Of a DNA stretch of 64,000 bases, positions 54,655-64,000 are shown piece by piece (the stretch's first letter is position 1; every line of letters starts with the position of its first letter). Both the position numbers and the translations under genes were made by a program. Origin of the DNA: Telmatactis stephensoni (lineage: Eukaryota; Cnidaria; Anthozoa; Actiniaria; Isophelliidae); contig JALIZF010001807.1 of the NCBI GenBank assembly GCA_029948255.1, positions 682,001 through 746,000 on the forward strand, read 5' to 3'. The notes below the pieces were generated by a model. That model did not search any database, was not told the origin of the DNA, and was given only the letters and a program-made list of their open reading frames with translations.

Positions 54655-54895
54655 GGTAGTTCAAACTTTACAGTGTTGTCCGCAGTCCCTCCTTTTCCTC
54701 TCCCTTCTCCCCTAACTCGTCCCCATTCTCCACTCGTCCAGGTATTTTCGAAGCGCTCGTTTTTACTGATTCTGGAGGGAAAAGGGGGACTGCTCGCAGT
54801 CTCCTAACTCGTCCCCATTCTCCACTCGTCCAGGTATTTTCGAAGCGCTCGTTTTTACTGATTCTGGAGGGAAAAGGGGGACTGCTCGCAGTCTA
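54655..54895 (-). repeat. Right terminal inverted repeat, with a tandem duplication of the outer 92 bp
   Basis: The outer segment 'ctaactcgtccccattctcc' through 'gggactgctcgcagtct' occurs twice in tandem (about 54712-54802 and 54804-54894), so the right end has two tips. Only the outermost carries the target duplication. The inner copy joins the polypyrimidine tract and 'ttcaaactttacagtgttgt'. Confidence 0.88.
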
Positions 54896-55040
54896 GTGGA
54901 TTTTGACAGCTTGAATTTGTTTAGCAAGTGGTCAGGACATTTTTGGTTAATTTCGTTGTTGACCTTATCCACTTCATCTTTAATAAGCTTGGATTTTTCT
55001 AATGTCCAGGCAACATGTATTGCCCCAATTTTTAGCCACA
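54896..55040 (-). pseudogene. 5' part of the interrupted coiled-coil ORF
   Basis: The minus strand encodes 'GAIHVAWTLEKSKLIKDEVD' and 'NEINQKCPDHLLNKFKLSKS', ending at the target duplication. It aligns with the 34858-35298 coiled-coil fragment. It continues, across the transposon, into 45633-45776 in the same frame. Upstream it abuts LINE sequence at about 55040. Confidence 0.6.
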
Positions 55041-55505
55041 TGCCAAGGTACTTCATCGTTTTGACTTTTTCTAATATCTTGCCATAAACACTCAACTCAG
55101 GCTGGGATTCATCAAGCTTGTGGTATCTGGTATTTGGTCGGTTGTAATCATCATTTGCTTAGTTTTTGTAGGATTTAGCAACAAGTTAGATGCTCCTGCC
55201 CAGTCATTCAGTGAGCTGAGTGATTGTTTCAATGAGTTGGTAGTCGAGTCAAGTTGAGATGGTGTACAATGGGTGTAAAGCATTGTATCATCAGCGTACT
55301 ACACTGTGGAGCCATGAACTTGACTAAGATCGTTTATGTATAGGCTAAATAGAACAGGTCTGAGGATGGATCCTTGAGGCACTCCAAAATGGGTGTTGAT
55401 GGATTTGCTTTGTCATTTACTTGTACAAACTGCTGTCGGCCTCTAAGATAGCTCAGGATCCAATTTAAAAAGCTTTTTGGAAAGTTCATGTTGTGGAGCT
55501 TTTTT
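55041..55505 (-). pseudogene. LINE reverse-transcriptase fragment (jockey/CR1-like)
   Basis: Minus-strand frames encode 'FLNWILSYLRGRQQFVQVND', 'HFGVPQGSILRPVLFSLYIN', then an in-frame TAG immediately before 'YADDTMLYTHCTPSQL', and 'LNDWAGASNLLLNPTKTKQM' with 'KTMKYLGMWL'. GVPQGS...FSLYINDL, YADD and the N-P-x-KT motif are the palm-domain signatures of non-LTR retrotransposons. It is truncated at both sides and frameshifted near 55390, so it is dead. Confidence 0.8.
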
Positions 55506-56435
55506 TAGATAACTGTTTTGTGTACAAGCAATAATATTTAGGCCCACCAAAATTATGCACTACATCTATTATTTCACAATGTTCCATCTATTGATCTTCA
55601 TATACAAAATTATTATATTGTATAAGTAGCAGATATAAATCATATTTTTGTAGAAACAGCTTTATGTTTCAGAGACAACAGTGAAAGTTTCAATATTAAA
55701 GACTTTACATTGTACCAAAATGATTTCCATTCAACTCAAACAACTAGAACTAAATATGGCACAGCTGTTTATATCAAAAGCAATATTGACTGTATATTAA
55801 TTAAGACATTGGGATGTAATTACAATAAGGTTGAAGTAACTATCATGAGTCTTAATTATGATGCAAAACCATAATACATAATAGGTATTTATCATTTTGG
55901 TAGTAAAGTAACTATCACAAGACATATTGATGCTTTAAATTATGTGCTTGACTGAACACAATCTGGATGATCCTTGTTCAAAAATTATTTTGGGACCCCA
56001 AAATAGACCCCCTTGCATGTGGTGTTGGAACAGCTCAATCTAGGGGACAAAACAAAAGACTTGTGCTCTCTTGAGGATTAATATTCCAACACTACATGTA
56101 CACTACAAATTATTGCTCCATAATAGATCACATTTATACAAATATTCCACAAGGTGCTGTACTAGTTTAAAATAGAATCTTATTTATAGTGACCACAAAC
56201 ATCATAACAAACATCATAACACCAAACTATCATTTTGTCAGAATATTAACTCTCGCATGTTAAGTCTCTCCAAGACTTCTCACAACAGTAGTAAACAAGA
56301 AATTAGCTGCTGTGCTCAAATTATCATTATGGTCTTTACCATACAAAAGACATAAAACAAAATCTTATCTTGGTATACATAAGTAGTTGACAATTAATAT
56401 CTTCAAATTTAACTACTTGTGGAGTGGTGACAACG
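55506..56435. other. Noncoding stretch
   Basis: AT-rich sequence. A few short frames ('YHFGSKVTITRHIDALNYVL'-like, plus strand near 55890) might be remnants of a LINE endonuclease domain, because 'LGCNYNKVEVT' and 'GTPK' blocks occur in order, but decay prevents a firm call. Confidence 0.3.
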
Positions 56436-56882
56436 TTAGAATTCACTTTCAGGGCTCCCTGCAGAGCTTTGATATCTTTCTGATCTCCAGGTTTGTCCTT
56501 TAGAACTCCTGGTGGAGTGTTGAGTTGTCTTTGGGCTCCATCTAGAGCACTTGTGACTTGAGTTTGTGCTCCCTGCAGAGCACTCACGACTGTAATGTGG
56601 TCTTGCTGTGACGCACTTGACATTGTGGGGGATCTCTGTGGAACGCTTGTCACAGTGTGAACTTCCTGTGAAGTACTTGTAACTTGAATTTGGGCTTCCT
56701 GTTAAGCTCTTGTGGTTGTAAGATGGGCTCCATGTAGAGCGCTTGGGACTGTTTGGGCTTCTTGTGGAGTGCTTGGGACTGTATGGGCTCCCTGTGGAGT
56801 GCTTGAGACTTGGGAATGGGCTCCCTGTAGAGCTGGACATGTGTTGTTTACAAACTCTGTCTGATTCTGACTCACTGATCAT
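56436..56882 (-). repeat. Minisatellite of about 33-bp units with an open frame
   Basis: Roughly a dozen tandem, diverged units of about 33 bp built around 'ctccctgtggagtgcttggg'. On the minus strand they keep an ORF of 148 residues with an 11-residue period such as 'KHSTGSPYSPK', 'KRSTWSPSYNH'. The periodicity is a multiple of three, so frame is preserved by construction. There is no evidence for a gene beyond that; a Ser/Pro-rich repeat protein exon is possible. Confidence 0.5.
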
Positions 56883-56934
56883 GACATTAATAACTTAACA
56901 AGACGCATAGCTGCGTGAACTTGGGCTTTCTATG

Positions 56935-57045
56935 TAATGTATAAAGAACGAGAGAGAGTGTTTTATCGGATATAAAGATCCGAGCCGTAGGCGAGGATCT
57001 TTATACCGATAAAACACGATCTCGAGTTCTTTATACGGCTTAAAA
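56935..57045. repeat. Foldback MITE centred on GATCCGAGCCGTAGGCGAGGATC
   Basis: 'gtgttttatcggatataaagatc' at about 56957 pairs with 'gatctttataccgataaaacac' ending near 57019, and the pairing extends outward imperfectly ('aagaacgaga' / 'tctcgagttctt'). A near-palindromic dispersed repeat. Confidence 0.7.
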
Positions 57046-57541
57046 AACTCCAACACATATTAGAGTGGTTCTCTAAAAGAAATTCAAAAATATCTTCATT
57101 TATCTTGGAGAAAATCGAGGTTAAAGTTTATGTAAATTAGGCCGAATCTTTATCAGATTTAAAGACACTCGTCACGGTGGCGATTTTCATTGTGTTTGCC
57201 TTATGAATTATTAATGAGTTTTTTAAGTAGTAAATCATGAGTTCTCTTTGTTAACATTGTCCCTTTAAATTCTCCATTCGTTTATTCTGCTGTGCTCTTT
57301 GACCTAAAAGCGCATTTATGCAGGCTTAGCCTTCTTTTCTAGAAAGACCCATCGGATTAAAAATTGAGTTTTGTTTACCTGTGAAATAGTTTTTTCAAAC
57401 TAACTTATTTGACTTCTGCAGTGTACTATCAATTTTAATCATGATATTTTGATTCATTTGCTTTATTAATAACAACCGCTTTTACAATTATTTGAAAAGA
57501 CAAATAAATGTATTTGAAAGTTTATCTGTTTATCAATTTAT

Positions 57542-57610
57542 CTGAAGGCTTAGTGCTTGAAGTTCGGACCAGAAATCCGAATGTCGTAGGCTCAAATCAC
57601 GCTGAGGGCA
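57542..57610 (+). repeat. tRNA-like relic
   Basis: Contains a perfect anticodon-type hairpin TTCGGA-CCAGAAA-TCCGAA followed by a variable loop and a B-box-like GGCTCAAATC; the D-arm is poor and the acceptor stem does not form. Probably a decayed tRNA-derived SINE head. Confidence 0.35.
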
Positions 57611-57619
57611 TGCACGGAA

Positions 57620-59744
57620 TTTAAGAGCTGAAATTTGTACACTCGTAGAAGCGTTCACATCCAACTAACACATTTCCGAGTGACAATCCAATCATTTACT
57701 TACATATCAGAATTGTTGGTAATTCTGCCTGCCTTCAAACAAACTAACTTTAATATAACTGATTTGCAATACTTACTTCAACACATTATTAGCAAAATTG
57801 ATTCCCAGTTGGTGATCATTACAGATGAAAACAGTGTCAAACATTGACTACTGCTCTATGTTTTAACTTTATTAGACTACGTTGAATTCTGCTACTGAAT
57901 TTAAGCACAAACCTTCCTTTATTTTCTTGGTTTTTAGCTTTCAAAAAGCAATACAATTTAGATGGCTTGGGTATAGTTCAACAAATACGTTCGTATATTA
58001 AACAAACTCAAATATGTTCCGGCTCGTAAATTGATCTCTCGTAAAGTTCGCGGACCGATTCGTTTCGAAAACGCTCGACATCTTTTAGTGTGGCCCTACC
58101 GCGAACAAGGTGTGCATTTGTATGTAGTTTGAGGACAGCGACATCTTCGATAATCCAGCCGCCATGATGTCCAACCATGTGCTCTTCTTAAGGTGGCTCG
58201 ACCCAATTTTCAAGTAGAGCTACCAGTCGTCTTTGAGTGAAAACTATTTGTTCATGAGCAGTCTGATAGTAAATTAAGTATTGCACCCATACCAGACAAA
58301 GATCAAAGCTTATGATGACGTATGTTATATGGAGATCGGCGCTATTATGGCGACGCCTTAAAAGAATTCCCCTTTTTACACATTCTCGATTTTAATGAGT
58401 TCTAGGCTTATTCTTGAAAAATGCTCTTGTGATCTTGTAGTTAACATCATTGTCTTTAGCTCTAGCGAATTAAATCAAATTCTGAGAGAGCGTTTTCGAA
58501 ATATCATCGATGAGAGATTTTAACTGCTAAAATCGAGCGTAAACAAAACAACTTTTTAATTCTCCTACAATTAAAAAGAAAGTAGCACATCGAAGTTAAT
58601 TTTTCAACTCAAATTGTTGTAAAGATATCAAATTTGGCTACTGAAAGAGACGAGAGAAATCCCATTGATTGATATCGAGAAAAGTGAGCCGAACTCATGT
58701 ATATGGACATGCTGAATTTGCTTCTGTTGCCCAAATTTCGCTCTATTGTTACATAAACTGCAATACTTAAAGATCCCTTCGATAAATATTGTTTAAAAAT
58801 TAGTATGGTTTAGTTTAGGTAATAGTTGATATGATATAACGTTTTCAAATTCATTGAATCATTTTACAGCTGTTAAATATTAGCCTCAAATCAGTATATT
58901 TTTCAGCCTGATACAGTGGTCGACAACTCATTGATGCATGATGTAGCTCTTTTGTTTTAGTTTGTCGTGTTTTCGTGCATCTTAGCACCTGATGCAAATT
59001 GCGGAACGTTTCAATACCTTCCGATCACTCTTCCGAGATATGGTAATTGCTAGAAAGAAACTTTTTAACTGTACATTTCTTTGCAGCATGTCAGCACATG
59101 CATCGTTCTATTTTTACTTTGTCTCCGCATGATTCTGCTTTTGACGAGTTTCCATCCGCAGTTGTGTGACAAAAAGTGTCTTTCCTTTTTGGCATTCTTA
59201 TGTATATTTAGTTTTAGCAATTACCATATTTCGGAATGATACTATAAGTACTTATTCAGTACCAATCCCTAATATCTATGGGCTTATATCTCTATCTGCA
59301 TGCTTTAATTTCTTTTATTACTAGCTAACATTGAGTTTCCCATCTTAAACAAGGTAAACCTAAGGTCACCTGCAATTATTAAAAAACTTCAAGGGATACG
59401 TTGTCCCTCAAGCAACCACATCATGAATCCAGAAGGCATGCATTTTCAGTGAAAAGTCCTTCGAACAATATAGGGACTCACACATATGGTATGTACATGC
59501 ATTGTTTTCCAAAATATGGGAAGTCTTTCCCAGAATTCACTGAGAGCAATAGTAAGACCTTTCCCTAAAATCAAGGGGAATTTTTTTTTCAATCTAAGAT
59601 GTATATAATATCCTTGGAATACTAAATGGAATGTTTCACTTTAAAAACTGTACAAAAATTTAGAAAGTTCCAATGAAAATCTGCAGAGATATGAGTTTTT
59701 CAAATTATGACATTTTACAAACTAGACGCACAATGGTGCGTTTA
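57620..59744. other. Noncoding stretch
   Basis: No gene is supported. 'gagatatggtaattgctag' near 59034 has an inverted partner 'tagcaattaccatatttcgg' near 59214, bounding a possible 200-bp MITE. Otherwise AT-rich and featureless. Confidence 0.4.
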
Positions 59745-60886
59745 CTCGTGCCCAGGTAGAATTGAGCCTGCGTGGTATGCAGTGCATCATATAACATAAC
59801 CGAACTTCATCCAATCACATCATTAGATGTTGCAGACCTCTGATAATATTTGCCTTTGTCCTTCTATTATCATGCATGGGTATATATCTCTGACATGCAA
59901 AAATATTACCTGCGAATATACCAATTTATTCGACTTTTTATCTCACTATGTATCGTTTTGCTGTAAAGACTTCTACAACGGCGTTTTTGACACAATAACA
60001 AATCGTGTATTTTTTCGTTCATGTTTCGGATGTTTTATATATGAATAAAAGAGATTACGTGACCAAACGCGAGGTCAAATAGAAACGTATAAATTGTCTG
60101 GTGATAATTTCGATATTAAAAATCAGTACAAAAACCTCTCAAGATCTCTTGAATGCTTGAATGGGGAATATGATTGACTTGCTTCTATGTATGTTCGTTT
60201 AGCAACATGTTGGATGAGAAATTCGTAGATTTCCAGCTCATAGGAATTAGTATTCACCAACATAAGGGCTATTACAAATCCTGCATTCTGATTGGCTCCC
60301 TAACCTCGGGCTATTGGTGATAGCCCGAGTTGAGAGGAAGCGCGAGTAATAATATCAATAAAACATTTTTCTCTCTTTGTTTTGTTTAGTCTCATTCACC
60401 TTTGGCCCAATATGTTGGTGAATACTAAAACAATTAGACCTCTCGGCCTCATGGACTACGAGTTTGAATAGCCCATTCGGCCTACGGCCTCATGGGCTAT
60501 TGACTCGTAGTCCATTCGGCCTCGAGGTCTAATTGTTAAATAGTCTTTATCGCGAGGGCCTTCTTTCAAGTACTCCATTTAGAGTTCGATATTTGGTCAA
60601 AGTATTGGAGATGAAGCTCAAAATAACAGCCCATTCTGAAGCTCTTATAAGTATATAGGTATATCTCGAGTTAAAAGCTCCACTTTACTTGTCTTACTGC
60701 CTGAAAGCTATTTTCTTTGTAGTCGGCCATCTTGCATTCCTAAAGTTCCTGGCTTGCGTTCGCAGTTGCTCAAAGGTGATGAATTGTTTTAACGTTCTTA
60801 ACCAATCAGAAGTGCCTCAGGACGAACATAGGGGAAAAAACATTTGCAGTTTATAACTCGTTCCCGGCCTATGGCCTGGGCATGAG
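59745..60886 (+). mobile_element. Non-autonomous element with TIR CTCGTGCCCAGG and TA target duplication
   Basis: CTCGTGCCCAGG begins at 59745 after TA, and CCTGGGCATGAG ends at 60886 before TA. The body matches the left-edge repeat (60-920) in inverse orientation. Internal palindromic segments occur at 60300-60335 ('ctcgggctattggtgatagcccgag') and 60440-60535 ('cggcctcatggactacgagt' with its complement). No transposase. Confidence 0.7.
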
Positions 60887-62569
60887 TAATAATTCCCATT
60901 AATGTCATTGATGTACAATCTGTAATGGTACAAAACATAGAATGAAATGGTAAAATTGGTGTTTAACACTTTTCCATTGTTCCCTGACAGCAGACCAGTG
61001 TGGAAAAGCTTGGATGTTTTAAACAATTATTTGATGGTTGAAGTGTAATAATTTTATCATTACATTAATTTTGACATATTCATAATAATTCCAAATTATT
61101 ATCAATGCATTTTTATACAGGTGATATTTTAACATTGTTAACACACTTCTCATCTCACCTTTCTTTCTCTGTTGACCGGTTACTGGTCATCAGTGGAGAG
61201 CATTTAGGGATTTTTCTTCCTGCTGCCATATTAACATAGCCACCCTTTGAATTCATAAATACAAATTTAACAGTCGGGTTTCAACAATTTCTCAATCATG
61301 TGATAAAAACAAAGTAAACAAACATCTATATTTAAATATTTAAATTAAACTATATACAATAATTGAAGCACTGTAACATTTAAACAAATGTAACAGTTGT
61401 ACTGTATATGTTGTGGTTTGAAATAATTTTGGAAAAAATATTTTTCAAATTTTTGAACCATATAGTGATTTCAGACCACAACTGTCAATGCATTTCCCCT
61501 TCCTAAAAATCCTTAAATAAATGTTAATCATATCTCTGACTGTACTGTACCCCTTTTTACAGCTGTTCTTGTTATTTTCCAGACAAGACTTCAAGCTTCA
61601 TATACATGTACATGTATTGCACTTTAACTATAAGAGTTTTAACAGTTATAAATCAATGCTTGGAATTTTATTCTTTCCTGTACAATGGTAAGATTGATAC
61701 TAGCTATTAAGTCTTCTGGTAAAGTGTTCACCTTATATTGCAGGTTGCGATTACAATATCCTGCAAAAGTTTGTCATCCTTAATGTCATCAATGCAGTAT
61801 CTCATCCAGCACATATAGAGGATATTACATGGGCGCGCGGAGATACGGATTTTATGTTCGAGTGTTGAAAAGATGCGCTCACTCGTGAGAGAGCTTTTCA
61901 ACAAGAGAAGATAAAACCGTATCTCCAAGCGTACATGTAATATTCTATTTATCATATAATTATCAAATCAAGAGACAACAAACTATCTTTAGAGTAAATG
62001 CGCTCAATTAACCATGGTAACGATCTTTTCACTAGTGAAAAGAACAAGTTTTCGAACTTAAGAAATATAGGTATTTTATAAATATTTATATGATAAATTT
62101 GTATATTCCATTACTGAGGCAAACAAGAACCCTAAAATAAAATTATTGATGAGCAAATTAAACCTCAACAGACCACATTTGTATTAGATTGGACTACATC
62201 TGGTTAATAGGCTCATAAGAAAATCTTTTTTCCAATTCAATAATTGTATATTGATCTCCTGCATTATTACCTTCTGCTGTATGCTAGTGTTAATTTTTTC
62301 TCTAATAACACAAATAATAAATCATTAGCAGCAGGATTATGATATATACATATATACAATAAGTAGTTTCAAACAATATCCATACCCCCACCATCCATGC
62401 AGGGAATTTGTAAATTGCCCCCCCCCCCCCTATCCTCTGGAGCTTTCACTTTTCTTCCATACAAACTAGATGTAATTTTGTTCTTTCTTTGACCCTCCAG
62501 AATTTCAAAATGGTGAAGTATGAATATTTTCTGAAACTGCATAATATATACAGTTGACAATGTACTTAC
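60887..62569. other. Noncoding with a foldback MITE and one possible first exon
   Basis: At 61820-61945 'tattacatgggcgcgcggagatacgg' pairs with 'ccgtatctccaagcgtacatgtaata', a foldback MITE with a central 'ttgaaaag/cttttcaa'. On the minus strand about 61164-61233 an ATG-led segment ('MAAGRKIPKCSPLMTSNRST') ends at a GTGAG donor and could be a first exon; unsupported otherwise. A run of C lies at about 62417-62431. Confidence 0.4.
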
Positions 62570-62966
62570 CACATCCTGTACCAAAAATGCCCACACCAGT
62601 TAAGCTGGCAGCAAATTCCAATGCAGTACTTTTACCACTTTTTGGCTTTCCAACTGCCATAACGATAGGCGTCGCATGGCTATGCTCATAAATCAGTTCT
62701 CCATGAACTGACATTGCCATTCCAGCCAGCATAAACAAGGAGTTGTAGTAGTTTTCACCAAATAACTCCTTCATGCTAAGTATCAGTGTGAATAAGGACT
62801 GGCCATCATCAATATCTTGTAGAAGGATTGGCATGGAGATTCTCTCTTGCAGATAGGTTTCGTAGACATACTCCCTCTCTTCCTCAGCAATCAATTCCCC
62901 ATGCCCATTCAACTGCATTGTATTATATATTACCCAGACATTTGAATGGGGCTGTCTGCCAATTAC
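62570..62966 (-). CDS. Exon of a P-loop ATPase gene (DUF927-like)
   Basis: An exon bounded by an acceptor (TTCTAG at 62967) and a donor (GTAAGTA from 62569 down), open throughout, encoding about 132 residues. It starts 'VIGRQPHSNVWVIYNTMQLN', contains 'FGENYYNSLFMLAGMAMSVH' and the Walker A motif 'MAVGKPKSGKSTALEFAASL', and ends 'GVGIFGTGCG'. The pattern (hydrophobic helix, P-loop 60-70 residues later) resembles DUF927/helicase-like ATPases seen in cnidarian mobile elements. Neighbouring exons on both sides were not found in this window with confidence, so the gene probably continues past it. Confidence 0.6.
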
Positions 62967-63879
62967 CTAGAACAATTGAAATTGATCAATAAACGAAACA
63001 TGAGTAACATTTTTGAAACTTAATTCAATATTGTATCTCTATAGGTTTAAATTAAATCATTAGCTTGTGTTGAAAGCCCTAAGTCGAGGCTTGCAACAGA
63101 CTTTGGATGCTTGCCTTAGTTGGTTGTCATTATGCTGTTGATATCTAAAAGAGATCTATAGCCAATTATCAAGTCTGTTGATCTGGTTGATTCCAGATCC
63201 AGCACACTGTAGTGCACTGGTGTATTGCTTGCCTTAATTGACTGGCCAAACAATAGAGTTGTGTATGCGAGGTTGTTGAGTACAATGATTAAACAGATCT
63301 GTATCACTGTTACATGTATCATTTCACTGTAGCTAGCTGAATGGGGCATGTGTTAAAATGCCTTATGGCCTGCATGGACTTCAATACTCGGATCATCATC
63401 ATCTAATGTAGTTGTAATAATATTATTTTCTGAGGACATTTAAAGTATTGACATGATTAAATATGAATGAATTTAATGTAGTTGCAATACAATATTATTT
63501 TATATTCTGATGCAATATTTTATTTCCCAGCTCATTGAACATAAGAATCCGAAGTATAGTATAGCCATTTATCAACATATTTTTTATTGGTATATTTCTT
63601 AACTTTTATTTATTTATTTTTCACTTATTGAAGTTTCTTTGTATCTCTGGGACCCAGGTTACGCTTTGACAGTGTCCTTCCAAACCATACATTCCCTTGT
63701 AATTTTGTTTTTTTGAAAGGATACTACAGTACCATCAAAATTTGGAATGTATATTTTGATATGCTCTCTCACGTAAAGGGACTCATTTCTTCATTGCATT
63801 AAATATTTAAACTAGTACCCTGTCCCCTACTCGATATGGACTTTTATAAATTTAATAAATTAACAATAGATTATTTATG
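62967..63879. other. Noncoding stretch
   Basis: AT-rich. A 77-codon minus ORF at 63116-63349 shows no family features. Confidence 0.35.
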
Positions 63880-63981
63880 ATAATCAAGATAATTAACTGA
63901 TAGAAAGTTATGACAAAATTGTATTATTATAATTTACGACAAAATTGTCATAACTTTCTATCAGTTAATTCTCTTGATTAT
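63880..63981. repeat. Foldback MITE with 43-bp arms
   Basis: The arm 63880-63922 is the inverted complement of 63939-63981 with one mismatch-level difference ('aagataattaact' against 'agttaattctctt'); a 16-base AT spacer separates them. Confidence 0.85.
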
Positions 63982-64000
63982 TATTATAATCAAAAATCAT

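Larger units (their letters stand above)
45777..54895. mobile_element. Complete two-gene transposon: RecQ helicase plus DUF6589-type protein, 8-bp target duplication
   Basis: Termini TAGACTGCGAGCAGTC at 45777 and its complement ending at 54895; flanks are a perfect 8-bp duplication GTGGATTT (45769-45776 and 54896-54903). Total 9119 bp. The terminal inverted repeats extend about 150 bp: hairpin tip (GACTGC/GCAGTC), CCCCCTTTTCCCTCC, a less conserved middle, a purine tract, then GGAAAAGGAGGGACTGCGGA and ACACTGTAAAGTTTGAA. Exactly two genes, convergent, each starting just inside a terminal repeat and each open once spliced. No other recognisable gene is inside. An 8-bp duplication occurs in hAT, P and KDZ superfamilies, but the gene content fits none that I know. 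Confidence 0.93.

Noticed and set aside
60..60886. The two edge repeats as terminal inverted repeats of one giant (about 60-kb) transposon
   Set aside because: The right copy is a complete small element with its own TIRs and TA duplication, and no shared target duplication encloses the whole span.

Overview
The window is eukaryotic, AT-rich, intron-bearing DNA, and almost everything recognisable in it is a transposable element or a piece of one. The set of families (piggyBac, ISL2EU with THAP and YqaJ proteins, BEL/Pao, CACTA-like, hAT-like elements, DUF6589-type and vertnin/OTU-like proteins, a tRNA-Lys-derived SINE) fits an anthozoan cnidarian, probably a stony coral or sea anemone. That placement is an inference from repertoire and style; no host marker gene is present. 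No conserved host housekeeping gene was found.

Layout. 0-5.1 kb: a repeat with CTCGTGCCC ends, then a frameshifted two-exon piggyBac transposase on the minus strand. 5.1-10.1 kb: a broken RING-like gene, a decayed RecQ-bearing element (7.4-8.5 kb), a Myb/SANT-like exon and a duplicated noncoding segment. 10.2-16.9 kb: a long-TIR element with a 9-bp target duplication, split by a complete ISL2EU element (11,091-16,031) that carries THAP+DDE transposase and, convergently, a SAP-SWIM-YqaJ nuclease. 19.0-25.6 kb: a young full-length BEL/Pao retrotransposon with 164-bp LTRs and a single 2021-residue ORF. 25.6-29.3 kb: a THAP exon and a four-exon minus-strand gene ending in a YqaJ remnant, with an insertion lying just inside one intron. 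29.5-32.7 kb: a CACTA-type element with large subterminal repeat arrays. 32.7-38.6 kb: fragments of a TNP2-like transposase, coiled-coil, vertnin-like and uncharacterised proteins, and a second decayed RecQ element. 38.6-45.1 kb: MITEs, Cys-rich and HIRAN-like fragments, a SINE, and a second piggyBac pseudogene split by a hAT-like element.

The main discovery is at 45,777-54,895: a structurally complete 9.1-kb transposon with roughly 150-bp terminal inverted repeats and a perfect 8-bp target duplication (GTGGATTT). It has just two genes, convergent and free of stops once spliced: a three-exon, 573-residue RecQ-family helicase and a seven-exon, roughly 1150-residue zinc-finger protein of the DUF6589 type, which I propose is the transposase. 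The terminal repeats start with a small hairpin followed by a polypurine/polypyrimidine tract. The same architecture, with the helicase start codon about 280-305 bp from the tip, recurs in the decayed elements at 7.4 kb and 38.6 kb. Removing the element and one copy of the target duplication exactly rejoins the reading frame of an older coiled-coil ORF.

55-64 kb: a LINE reverse-transcriptase fragment, a minisatellite-encoded ORF, several foldback MITEs, a complete copy of the CTCGTGCCC repeat inverted relative to the one at the left edge, and one exon of a P-loop ATPase gene. Families were assigned by reading motifs; no database search could be run.
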